Shown here in pieces: positions 38,091 to 48,900 of a DNA stretch of 64,000 nucleotides (within the stretch, counting starts at the first letter, position 1; each line of letters opens with the position of its first letter). The notes under the pieces were generated by a model. That model was not told the origin of the DNA. It did no database searches and was given only the letters and a program-made list of their open reading frames with translations. The position numbers were made by a program, and so were the translations under genes. The stretch is from Epiperipatus broadwayi (Eukaryota > Onychophora > Udeonychophora > Euonychophora > Peripatidae): contig JAQFVV010000232.1 of NCBI GenBank assembly GCA_028023455.1, forward strand, positions 1,304,001 through 1,368,000, in the 5' to 3' direction.

Positions 38091-38990
38091 GTGGTTTATC
38101 TCCGGTCCTTTCAGCAGCCGGCTTATGAAATATAGTACTCCCAGTTGTCCATCATGCTGGATCTGAGAAAGAGTGACCCCCAATCCATATCCACTGCTAT
38201 CAGTTTGGAGTAAAAATGGTCTATTAATGTCCGGATATGCCAACACAACTTGTTTTACAAAATTTCTCTTTACTCTTTCAAATGCCTCCTCTTGTTCTTC
38301 CGTCCAACTCCAACGTATGTCTTTCCTAATGAGTCGCAGCAATGGCTCCATTTGATCTGCAAATTTCTCACAGAATCTATTGTAGAAATTGCATAGACCC
38401 AAAAAAGAACGTACATTTTTCTTTGTTCGGGGTCTAGGAAACTCAGTGATGGCCTTGTTTTTGTCTGGATGTGGTTTGATTCCAGATTCTCCTACCAAAT
38501 GGCCAAGGAATTCGATTTCATTGGATACCAGTGTGCTTTTTTTTAAGTTTATCTTTATGCCCTTATCGTGGCATTCTTTGAAAAATGTCTGCAGTTGTTG
38601 AAAATGTTCTTCCATAGATGATGATGCCACCACATCATCAACATAAGTAATTATACTTTTCTTGACTTTGGGTCTTAGCACTTGATTTAAACACCGTAGC
38701 AGTCCTGCTCCACTGTTAATTAACCCAAATGGCATTTGGTTAAATTGGTACGAGTATCCCCCATATCTGAATGCAGTGTATTGATGGTCCGCTGGATGTA
38801 ACTCGATCTGCCAATAGCTGGCAGTAAGATCGAACGTTGAGAAGATACTTTTTCCTTTAAACTTCATTAGCAGTTCTTGTATAGGTGGCGGAATGATGCA
38901 GTCAGGTATTGTTGCACGGTTCAACTGGCGAGCATCAAGACATATTCTGATAGATCCGTTTTTCTTTTTTACAGCTACTAGAGGGTTGCA
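38070..38990 (-). pseudogene. Element B reverse transcriptase
   Basis: The segment follows the protease frame after a single TAA (38991-38993) that stands where element A and the family have a coding residue. The reading continues through AVKKKNGSIRICLDARQLN, FDLTASYWQIELH, MPFGLINSGAG, the catalytic YVDD, FLGHLVGESGIKPHPDK and LGLCNFYNRF. All polymerase motifs are intact. The reading frame is shared with gag-protease, so in an intact copy gag and pol would be one polyprotein without a programmed frameshift. Confidence 0.9.
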
Positions 38991-40940
38991 TTATGGTGAG
39001 GAGCATTTATCAATCACACCCCACTCCATCATCTGCTCCAATTGACGCTCGACTTCTTCCTTAAATTTGTGAGGTATGGGGTATGAACGTTCCTGGAATG
39101 GTTCTCCCGGCTTTAGTCTTATCCTTTGCGTATACCCCTTTATTATCCCTGGGGTATCAGAGAATATCGTGTCGTAATCTTGCAGTAGAGATTTGAGTTT
39201 TTTCTTCTCATTTGATGAAGCTATTCCAGCCATACTGACCTTTTCTTCCAGAATCTCTATGGTAGACTGGTTCATGCAACACAATCCTGTCATACCAGAT
39301 ACTGATGAGTGCGAGAATGGTATTTGGTGACCATTGCATATCACCCATTTCTTTTCGTAATTTATATTACATTTGTTCATGTGCAAGAAGTCTGAGCCCA
39401 ATACTGCCTCGTGAATCAAGTTGCTCATAATCAGAAATGCATGGCATGTCATCATTCCCTGGTATTCTATTTGTATCCATATCTGGCGAGGTTCGAGCTT
39501 GGCCTTTCGGTTGTTTGCTAGTGTTACCTGGGCAGCCCGTAATGGAAGCGTTTCTACTCTAGGGTTACTAATAACTATTTTCTTATACAGATTTTCTGAA
39601 ATTACTGAAATTTGACTACCTGAGTCCACTAACGCTAATGCTTCTACTCCTTCTAATGTTATTCTTATCGTGGGGCACTTTTGCGGTACGTATTCTGGCA
39701 CTCTATCCTCCCATGAACAAACTAGATTCGATATTTCTTTATATGAATCTGTATCTTTTTTTTCCTGTATGACCCTACCATTATCGGTCGTATCTGTTTT
39801 ATCTACTGGTCTGGCTTGCTGGTTGATGTCGATACTATTTAGTATTTCCGCTAGTTCTGTTGAGTTCGTATTTGCCATTAAAAGCATTTTTTCGATACGG
39901 AATGGTAAATTGTGCCATATTATTCTGACGATCTGGCCCTCAGATATATGGCAGGCTTCTAAAGTCCGGAGCTTGGCCACTTGTCTTCTTAAGAACTTTG
40001 AGTAACTCTCACCTCCACCCATTTTATATTTTTCTTGCATTATTTGGTATAATACCATCTCTTGTCTTTCGTCACTCCAAAAGTTTCGCAGCAAAGCTTT
40101 TTTATATTCTTCGTACGTGCTTGGGTGGCGAAACAGTGACTCCCACCATGCAAGAGCATCCCCTTGGAGGTGGTTGTATGCTATGGTTAACTGGCTAGTA
40201 TCATCCATCCTATTTATTCTAAAATAATTTTCTAAACTATTGAGATGTTCTATCGGAGCCTCCCTTGTCTGCCCTTCAAACACTTTAATTTTTATAAATT
40301 GGTTAATGTTTAGTGCACTTGTATCACTCATATCTTCCTTCCCTGACTTTTTACATTCTATGTCTGCATTACTTTTGTCCATTTTATCTGTTATTATATT
40401 TATTGTATCACTGCCTCCTTCCTTATCTATCTCACATTGTTTTATCTGAGTATCTGATTCTACATTAGTAGCTTCTTGTTCATGTTTGTTGCTACTGCTA
40501 ATTAGTATCATGATCTGTTGTTCTATCTGCTTTACTGTGTTTTCTATTTTCGCTACTTTAGTATCATTTCCTACCAGCTTCTTCTCTATTTCGTATATTT
40601 TGCTATTGCAGCTATTTTCCATCTCACTTCTTTTTTCATCAATTCTTTCATGCATGCCCTCAAACTCTAGTCCTGTTGCGTGTTGTCTATTTGCTATAGC
40701 TTCTGTATGTTTACTATTATTTAGCTCAAGGTTATCGTATTTTATTTCTACATTAGGGCTTTTTATTTTTGATTCCTGTAATGTTTCATCTTTAACATTG
40801 TCTAGTCTTTGGGACAAGTCTTCCATTCGTTTTTCCATATCTTTTCTTACATCATCTATTTGCCTTGGTACTTTAACTACTTCTACTGTCAGTTGTTTCA
40901 TAAAGTCTGAAATTATATTCATTAAGTTTTTTTCCTCCAT
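38991..40940 (-). CDS. Element B Gag-protease (649 aa, ends at a premature stop)
   Basis: The ATG at 40940 gives MEEKNLMNII. Residues 1-150 are charged and predicted coiled coil. About 215-370 is the capsid-like domain (DALAWWESLF, SEGQIVRIIWHNLP). The aspartic protease active site DSG is at 439-441, in ALVDSGSQISVIS. The C-terminal 70 residues are the lead-in to RT (GYTQRIRLKPGEPF). No CCHC knuckle separates capsid and protease. Translation stops at a TAA just before the RT domain. The product would form particles and process itself, but without Pol. It is clearly homologous to element A Gag, which has a longer coiled coil. Confidence 0.88.
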   Translation of the reverse strand: MEEKNLMNIISDFMKQLTVEVVKVPRQIDDVRKDMEKRMEDLSQRLDNVKDETLQESKIKSPNVEIKYDNLELNNSKHTEAIANRQHATGLEFEGMHERIDEKRSEMENSCNSKIYEIEKKLVGNDTKVAKIENTVKQIEQQIMILISSSNKHEQEATNVESDTQIKQCEIDKEGGSDTINIITDKMDKSNADIECKKSGKEDMSDTSALNINQFIKIKVFEGQTREAPIEHLNSLENYFRINRMDDTSQLTIAYNHLQGDALAWWESLFRHPSTYEEYKKALLRNFWSDERQEMVLYQIMQEKYKMGGGESYSKFLRRQVAKLRTLEACHISEGQIVRIIWHNLPFRIEKMLLMANTNSTELAEILNSIDINQQARPVDKTDTTDNGRVIQEKKDTDSYKEISNLVCSWEDRVPEYVPQKCPTIRITLEGVEALALVDSGSQISVISENLYKKIVISNPRVETLPLRAAQVTLANNRKAKLEPRQIWIQIEYQGMMTCHAFLIMSNLIHEAVLGSDFLHMNKCNINYEKKWVICNGHQIPFSHSSVSGMTGLCCMNQSTIEILEEKVSMAGIASSNEKKKLKSLLQDYDTIFSDTPGIIKGYTQRIRLKPGEPFQERSYPIPHKFKEEVERQLEQMMEWGVIDKCSSP

Positions 40941-41014
40941 TTCAGGTTTTATTTTATCTTGACTATGAAAATTTAATTATCCACCCTTTTATATTTCACT
41001 ATCACTATATCTTT

Positions 41015-41380
41015 ATGCTAACAAAGTATGCTGTTTATTTATAACAAAGTATTCTGTTTATTTACTTCTTTCTTATTAAATCTCAGCTAACAAAGTATTC
41101 TGTTTATTTCTTTATTGTTAAAACTCAACGCTAATAAAGTATTCTATTTATCAATTTCACTCTTTACTATATGTCAACACTAATAAAGTATTCTATTTCT
41201 TTCTAATAAAGTATTCTATTTCTTTCTAGCAAGGTATTCTGTTTATTTATTTCTTTGTTATTAAATCACAACGTTAACACCGTATTCTATTTATTTCTTA
41301 CAAAGTATTCACTTATTTATTTGTTATTAAAACTCAACGCTAGCAAAGTATTCTATTTATTTATTTCTTTTTTATTAAAT
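41015..41380 (-). promoter_or_regulatory. Leader array of about ten AACAAAGTATTCTRTTTATTT motifs
   Basis: The plus strand shows about ten imperfect copies of a roughly 20-bp motif with core AAAGTATTCT, at irregular spacing (about 20-50 bp) between the primer site and gag of element B. The array is non-coding. A clustered protein-binding array in the 5' leader recalls the su(Hw) insulator of Drosophila gypsy in layout, not in sequence. Confidence 0.7.
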
Positions 41381-41606
41381 CTCGGTACATTCGCACTTAG
41401 CTCACCCTAATTTGTTTGCCATCTATATATAGCTAGTATATGTTTATTTATTACTTTCCCTTTTTTATTCTCAATGTAGCTTGCTATCTGCCCAAACCTC
41501 TCGTATTAAGAAAATACTAATAATTTTTCTATTCCATTTATTATTTGTATAACACGGCTGTGACCTCCACTATTAACTTATGTGCATACGAATTGCATCG
41601 GGCCCA

Positions 41607-41630
41607 ATAACACGTTGGACGCCATTTTTC
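41607..41630 (-). promoter_or_regulatory. Element B primer binding region
   Basis: On the minus strand, LTR end CGTTACA is followed by GAAAAA and TGGCGTCCAACGTG. A TGG start just after the 5' LTR fits the tRNA 3' CCA end. The tRNA is not identified. Confidence 0.5.
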
Positions 41631-44087
41631 TGTAACGGTCGCTGCCTCTCTCTATTCCGCATTGGGCATGAAATGCGTTTTCTGAAATCGAGCAGCAATT
41701 AAGAAATATTCAAAGGCATCCAAAATATACATTACTATAATCATACCTTTGAAAGGTTCGTTTACTGCAACCTTTACGCGCCACCTTAAGAAAGAGATTG
41801 CTCCCCTGCCTAAGGGATATGATCATGTAATAAGTAAAGAGCTATAATCTCTTTATTCAAAATCAATAGAAAGTGAATGCCTAACGAATGATTCCCGATC
41901 CCGGTAAGTTTAATCCCTGACTAGCTCAATCAACTCCTGATCTCGGGATGGTGGTTTGTTGCTTCGTTAACAGAAAAGGTCAAACACTAATATCATTATC
42001 AAATACACAGCACAACTCCGTACTTTACAATTAGATATTAAATTTATTAAGCCCTCCATGATTATATAAATATTTACAAAATAATAGACACACACATAGT
42101 CGATAGTAATTAAAATTCAAGTGTATAATAAATTTTAAAGTTTCATGAATGGGAAAGGAATGGTCTGAAATTCTCCCCTGCTTACACTTTAAACTCAAAA
42201 CAAAATTTCTTATAAAACAATGTGTATAGGCCATGGTATGTACGTGTTTCATAATAATACAAAAAAAAAAAAATGGGTTAGCCACGAGTTAATGATATTA
42301 GAATCTTAAATGTTCCATAATCTGAGTCCTGCACGTGGCGGATAATAATAATTATTTGGAACACTTTCGAACCCACTTTTATTCCTTATGAAAACAATCC
42401 TGCACTTAGCGGATGGAATAAATTTACTAGGGGAACAAACTCGTGCTAAACTACAATTTTAATCTTAAAAGTTCTATAATATGAGTCCTGCCCGTAGCGG
42501 ACAATAATAATTATTTGGAACGCTGTCTTACATAGTTTTATTCCTTATAAAAACAATCCTGCACTTAGCGCATGGAATAAATTTTCTATTATTTCAAAGC
42601 GAAACATAGACATCCAATGACCAAACCACCCAATTATTTCTATTTAACTATTTTGAAATATTTCATATTTACTTTATCGATTCTTTTATAATTTATTTAG
42701 ATACTCTAATGAATTACGTGTAGCTTTACGTTAAAATTACAACCAAAATATTTATGACTGAATTACGCAATTCATTGGTTCATTTAGTAATAGCAATATT
42801 AGTCAAATGATGAATTACTCATAATAAGACATAAAAAAAATATAAAAACATAAATAATACTTTCCGAAGTCTTCGTTCTTCTCCAGGCTATGATTTTGAG
42901 GGCGATATATATCTGCTGTGCAGGTGATTACTTCACAGGGCCTATATGGAGGTTGGCAAATTGTCCATAGCAGCTACACTTTCAGAAATAGAAAGTCACA
43001 TCACTGGATGGCTATGTACGACTCCGAGCTGTGCGAATGTACCGAACTTGTTTTCTACTCCATGTCCATTGCGGTATCACGAATAAATCTTGATTCCATT
43101 TTCTTAGCGATATAAAACATTTGCTTAAATTTCAATTGTATTTTTCTTTCTCAGTCAATGAATATCATATTTCTTGGTCTGCGCCTTTTAAAATACGTTC
43201 AGCATTCCGAATAAATAGTTTTTACACTCATAATTTTTTTTCCTTTTTTTTTTTTGTCAGTACACTCCGGAAACTATACTGCTAACGGGTAAGAGTGCCC
43301 GTGTGAGTATCAACGAATATAATCCAGCTAACTCAAAGCGAACGGGTAAGAGTGCCCATGCGAGTATCAACCAATGTAACCCAGCTAACTAATTAAATTT
43401 CACCTGACCAGCCTTTATATATCCCCCCCCATTACAGGGTGTATTCTCTCATCCCCTCCACAAGTTATTGCTTTTACATTTCTGTTTTTAATTAAACAAG
43501 TCCAAACAATGGATTTAATTTTAGCTATCTTTTAATTAATTTCAGAATTTCACAGACCATTTAAATTCCAATCCCTTGATTTCTTTAAACAATAAAGTAA
43601 AATTACATTTATCTAATTAAATAATTTTGAATAGGTGTCTAGCCGAATAACCACTGATACAATTTCTACACTTGTTTTCCAAAAAACATTATACGATAAA
43701 AGAAAGAGGTCATTGGCTTGCCTGCGGTCATGAACATTAAGTTGTAAAAAAAAAAAAATTACAAAACTGTATACTTGTTGTCACATAAAAATTATTTTTG
43801 AGTTTTCCAAAAAGAATATTCAACAAGCAACAGAAAAAAAAAAATACAACATTTGAGAATCTAAAATCAAATCAAATCAAAATAAATTATGTTTACTGTT
43901 GGGTTATTTGCAAATACATATTTATATGTGGTGTCCGCATTTGTTTATTTATAAGCGTATTATCACCATTCATCCTATTTATTTTAAATATAGTGTGTGT
44001 GTAAGCAACAGAGAAAATATATCTGCACAGACCACTCATTTTATTATAATATGTACATTTGTTTGAACTGCAACTAATGCTTGCAGT
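41631..44087 (-). repeat. Element B 5' LTR, lacking its outermost 36 bases
   Basis: Closely matches 33736-36188. The last shared bases are CTTGCAGT (44080-44087), after which SINE-like target sequence (AAATGGATTATTC) begins. The 3' LTR continues another 36 bases to its TG terminus. So the outer edge is incomplete and a clear target-site duplication is absent. Confidence 0.85.
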
Positions 44088-44477
44088 AAATGGATTATTC
44101 TCCTGTACATGAGGGGTCAGAATGACTAATATGTCAACATGGGTAGGATGACAACCTTTGCACTAACAAGGGCTTTGAACGTTCCATCATCAGATTTTTA
44201 ATGAAATGGAAGGCTAAAGAGTTGTGAGTTGGTATAGTTTGAAGCCTGTCCATTAAAGTATAAAGATTGGCTATCTTAATATAAAGCTGAATACTGATTA
44301 TATATATGTGTGAGGATAGTAATCTAGACCAACTGATGATTGCTGGTTTAGCATGAAAGACGTATATTGGTGATTATTTATCTTTTCAACATGTGTGTGA
44401 TCAGGTGGGTCAGCAATATGAGATGGCACTGAGAATGGTGGGTCATGTGAAAGTCTGAGTTCGAACCCTGTCTAGCT
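44088..44477. repeat. SINE-like unit 4, right part
   Basis: Continues the unit broken at 33735 by element B. It ends in GAGTTCGAACCCTG, beyond which similarity to the other units stops. Confidence 0.75.
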
Positions 44478-44643
44478 TTACGTATATATAAATATTTTTC
44501 TATAAACTTTGTAAATTGATTTTCTTGATAATTTTTATATTGATAGAAAATTTTTTATATAACTGTAAATAAAAATTTCTAATTCCCATTTTTACTCTCA
44601 CTTATTCAGTCCCCCCAATGTTATCGTCACTTAGTATATTGAT

Positions 44644-44780
44644 GTTTAATACAGCTTTTTTTTTTCTCATGTGTCATAGCATCAGCCGGGAAGCGAACCC
44701 GCCAACCCGGGACAACCGCTTGTAAAGCAGCCGTCGCTGGCCTCTCGACCACCAATGCTTGACAGTTTAATACAGCTTTT
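44644..44780 (-). mobile_element. tRNA-like retroposon with 16-bp target duplication
   Basis: The direct repeats GTTTAATACAGCTTTT at 44644-44659 and 44765-44780 flank about 105 bp. On the minus strand this reads as a tRNA-like body, a short tail and a run of A before the duplication. That is the structure left by LINE-driven retroposition of a small RNA. Confidence 0.8.
44679..44758 (-). tRNA. tRNA-like cloverleaf, anticodon UAC (retroposed)
   Basis: The minus strand folds into a 7-bp acceptor stem (GCATTGG/CTGATGC, two G-U pairs), a perfect 4-bp D stem (GTCG/CGAC), a 5-bp anticodon stem with loop TTTACAA (anticodon UAC, nominally Val), a 12-base variable region and a T arm GCGGG/CCCGG with one G-G mismatch and loop TTCGCTT. 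The variable region is long for Val, and position 58 is C instead of A. With the flanking duplication and A-run, this is better read as a retroposed tRNA-like sequence (mini-SINE or pseudogene) than a working tRNA gene. Confidence 0.6.
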
Positions 44781-47700
44781 AGACAAGATAATAAAAATAA
44801 AACAGATTGTCTGTTGTAATTAGGATTATTAATTTTAGATATTTACTGAATTTAAATATTACTAATTTATTTATTAATAAAATTATTGTTGTGGGTATAT
44901 ACTTGAGACTTCTTGCAAATTGTATATTGTAACGTCTATCGTGAGTCACATATATAATCTAAAAATAAATAAAAAGGATTAACTTTAAAGGTCCAATATT
45001 TTTCTTTAAAAAAAATGTGTTAACAAATTAAAAAAGAAATTTCTAAGAAATGAAATGTTTTGTTTCTTTTTTAAAACAAGTTGAAAATAAAATTAATTAT
45101 TTTTAAAACATTAAATGTTAATTAAAAAAATAAAAAGAATGCTGATTAATTGTTAGACAATGGAAGAGTATTGTGCAAAGGCATTTCAGTTTTCCTATAG
45201 TTGTAAAGGTAGCTATTATAATTTGACAGTTGCTAGTCAACAAGAAAAGAAAGAAAACTTTGTAGTCAGCCATAGCTATTTGTTTACCAGTTTTCTATTT
45301 GATTGCAAATTAGTTGCTACAAAAATGATTTGTATTCATTTCTATTCATATTTATCATGATGGGATAGGAATAATTCAATTGTATATTGACCGCATCTTT
45401 CTAAGGATGTAGCCTCTTTATGGTGCTGTATAATGCTACTACTGAAAATAAACAAATTATACTCACCAATATTGGATTTTATTTGTTATGCAAACTCAAT
45501 AATTACATAAAATAAATCAAAGAAGTCACTTATGGATTACAAGAGGAATATACCAAAGAATATAAGCATGCACACACGTGAAGTATTTATGTAAGCTTGA
45601 CCAAGAAACTTTTCTGGAAAATCTTCAAATTTTACCATTTATGATACATTAATAATGGCTAGTGATTGACATTATTTTAATGTGTTGTGCTCTGCAGAAA
45701 AACAAAATAAAAGAAAATTTGGTAAGGACTTTTAAATGAGTTAAATAAATAGTAATGTGACTTACAATATTTAATGTAATTTAATTTGCAAATACTCATT
45801 TTGTTTTTAATATCAGATGTAGTACCCTAATATTTTCTTAATTATATGGGTAGGCTCACATGATATATAAAAGAATGAGAAACATTTGTTTTATATAGTA
45901 GTTGTTAAATATTTATTACTGCTAATCTTGGACGAAATCACTCAAGTTTGGGGGAAATCAAAGATATATGCTTGATTGATTTCTCAGGTTCATTATTGGT
46001 TGTATACATATGTAAGTATATGAAAAAAATTGTTTATTTTTGTTATTGTAAATGAATTAATTATTATTTTAGCAATTTTTCATTAATTTCTCATCTGATA
46101 GACAAGTATTTATTTTAATATCTATATTATAATAATACAGATCATCCATGACTGATCAGATGATTAAATTTTAGATTATAGTCACTTCACCTTGTACACG
46201 GTTGCCTGCTAATCATTGATGAACAAGTTGTCATTCCCCTAGTGTAATGTGTTATTTTATATAGTTTATAGTTGCTTGAGTTTCAGTATCTTTTCAATGA
46301 CCTGTTAGCAAATAATCCAAAAGTTGATCTCTTGTGTTTGTGGTAAAAAATAAAAAAATAAAAAAATCATTAAGAATCTTTTTTCCCTCTAAATATATAT
46401 TTAAAGTATACAGAAAAAAGCTTTCAGTTATCTCATGGTAATAGATTAAATAAAACAATAGTGTGAGAAATATAGTGAAGAGATAAAAGAAATTAGATTA
46501 TTTCTTGGTACTAGTTTGGCTGAAGTGCATGGGAAGTTGTTGCTCAGTATTTTAGTAGATTCCAACCTTCAGAAATAATTTAGAGAACAGTTTTAGATGA
46601 TTGTAGAAAAAAGCAGCATTACTAACATTAAAAAAGTAGGATTTATAAGTTTCTATAATTATAAAATAGACTAAAATTTTGATTATATCAGTAGCTAATT
46701 GCTTTTGTTCATCAATTTCTTTTTCTTATATCTTATTTAACAAATGTGATCATGCTTTGTCCATACATATATTGTACCATCTGGGTTCATTGCATTTAAC
46801 ATATTTATAATTTTTTTTTAGGCCATTCATTTATTGTTTATAAGGTTATTGATTATTCAAATTGTCAATCAATGTCTTTTCTAACTATCTTATTATATAT
46901 ATATATTTAAATTATTACAAAATACATCATTATATAAAGGATAATATTGTGAATCCTGTCTGAAATCTTTAAATTATTAAGGAAATTACAAAAACACAAA
47001 GGGTAATATTTCCAAGCAGTTTTTATTTTATTATTTTAAAGTTAATAAGCAATCTGTTTTAATATCTCATTAAAAAAAAATATTTGAATTGAAATGAATG
47101 TATTTTTATTTTAATAAGAGTTAGAATGATATTTTATATAATTTTAACTTATTGTAAACATTTTAGAAAATAAAACAATTTGCAATTTGTTTTTTTTTTA
47201 TCTTTTAAAAATAATACGATATTAACTTCTTTAAAAGTTAAAGCTATTTATAAATTTAAAAGAAAGACATATTTTGGTTTCAGTAAAAAAGGCAGCAATA
47301 TTATATATATTTCAATAGGAGACAAATAAATAATAGATATTCTCATATGTGAGTATATATGCATATATTGATTTTAAAATTACAGATTTTTGTTAAGGTG
47401 ATATTTGATATTGAAAAATTTGTTTGTAATAATTACTTTGAAGACAGATGAATGTATTTATTTTTGTTTTAAAAATTAAATTTCTAAAAGAATATATCTA
47501 AAATGCTGGCCTATATTCAATGATGTCATGGTCACTCAATGAGTTTTAGAAAACAAATGAAATTGAGTGTATCAATGGTAATTATGACCTAGATATTGTC
47601 AAACAGGATATAAAAAGCCTATGCATTCACTTGAAGATTCATTATTATTATTTTTTGTTCTGATTGTATACATATTTGTTTATTTTAATGTAAGTTATGT

Positions 47701-48711
47701 TTTCTTAAGAAATATTTTTTTTTACAAAATCGCAATGTATATATTTTTAAAGATGTTTGCTATAAAATTATATAATATACATAACTAAACAAGAAAGTTC
47801 CGACATCTCTGTTCCTAGGACAACATACAAAATATAAATTTTGAGGCTTTTAAAATAACAACTGAAATATGGTTTGCCATAGCATTCTGAAAAGTTTTTA
47901 CTAGAAGTTTCTAAAATGCTTGTTTAAAATTAAGATAAATATACATATGCATATACCTGAAATATTATGTAAATACCAGTGAATAAAATTAATAGTTTGT
48001 TAAGGATTTTAAAAATAATAGTAATTTACTAAAATGAAATGATTATTATTATTATTTTTTTTTTGAGAAAATGTTAAAAGTTTTGACTTTCTATATTGTA
48101 TTATTATATCTTTAATACCATCTTTTGATGGGATCATTTTAAATTGTAAAATGTTGAGTCTTTAAACCTATATTGTGTTTACATCATACAGTGTTAACAG
48201 ATTATTTAATGCCGTAATGGATAAAATGATAATTATCATCAAGTGAAAAGCATATTAGTAGAAATATTGGATAACCATCCATAGAAATTAATACCTATTT
48301 ACAGTGATACTTCATATATAAAATTTAGAATACAAGAGTATATAGGATAATATATATATAATGTGCAATAATAATCACTTAAAGGGATTAATGTGCCCTA
48401 ATGCTGTGCTGAAAATTAATATTTGACCTTTCAATGGAATGAACTTCAAACGTTATTTTTTTAATTGTGTGACTGCTGCTTTATAATCATTGGATATTTT
48501 AAGAGATTATATTTGAATTTCATGAGGTCTAAAGTGCAATAGGACAAACATTATTGTACAGGTCATTTAATTTCATTTAAAACATTATTATATTTGTGTT
48601 TAAAAGGTTAATTTAATGTATGTTTGTATGAGAACAAAATGTTTGGATATTTACAATAATCTAAGGAAAATTGCAATAGTTTTTTCTAATTTATTATAAT
48701 AATAATTAAAT
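44781..48711. other. Unassigned AT-rich stretch
   Basis: Almost 4 kb without a recognisable gene, RNA or element. A 66-codon frame at 45160-45360 has no known motif. Homopolymer A and T runs are frequent. Confidence 0.45.
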
Positions 48712-48900
48712 AATATTTACTAAGGCTGTAACCGTAGGAATAAGCATCTGAAAAATTCGAAGGTAGGGACCTCTACAGGTCTTAGCCACAAGCTTATGCT
48801 TGGAAGAAAAGAGCGTAAGCTTGTGGCTAAGACCTGTAGAGGTCTCTACCTTCAAATTTTTCAGACACTTATTCCTAAAGTTACAGCCTTAGTAAATATT
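48712..48900. mobile_element. Hairpin MITE-like foldback
   Basis: Arms of 89 bases (48712-48800 and 48812-48900) are inverted copies with about seven mismatches, around an 11-base loop. The ends read AATATTTACTAAGGCTGTAAC on both sides. There is no coding capacity. The arms are less AT-rich than the surroundings. The superfamily and target duplication cannot be settled because the terminal bases are themselves palindromic and AT-rich. A transcribed hairpin of this kind could feed small-RNA pathways. Confidence 0.8.

Larger units (their letters stand above)
33736..44087 (-). mobile_element. Ty3/Gypsy LTR retrotransposon B (young, few lesions)
   Basis: LTRs at 33736-36224 and 41631-44087 match closely over about 2.45 kb. 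On the minus strand come leader start TGGCGTCC, a leader repeat array, gag-protease, RT, RNase H, integrase and a polypurine tract. The site is a SINE-like unit, and the intact equivalent at 33240-33280 gives the empty-site sequence. The open reading frame is broken by one in-frame stop between protease and RT, a second in integrase and about three frameshifts, so it is probably inactive but recent. It is related to element A in both Gag and Pol. Confidence 0.9.

Noticed and set aside
40486-40962. 158-codon plus-strand frame rich in Ser, Leu and Ile
   Set aside because: It is the antisense shadow of the element B Gag coiled coil.
41015-41380. CRISPR-like array of short repeats
   Set aside because: Repeats are imperfect, spacing is irregular and the setting is the leader of a eukaryotic retrotransposon.
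45160-45360. 66-codon frame as a possible small host gene
   Set aside because: No domain, no splice context and length within chance expectation for this composition.
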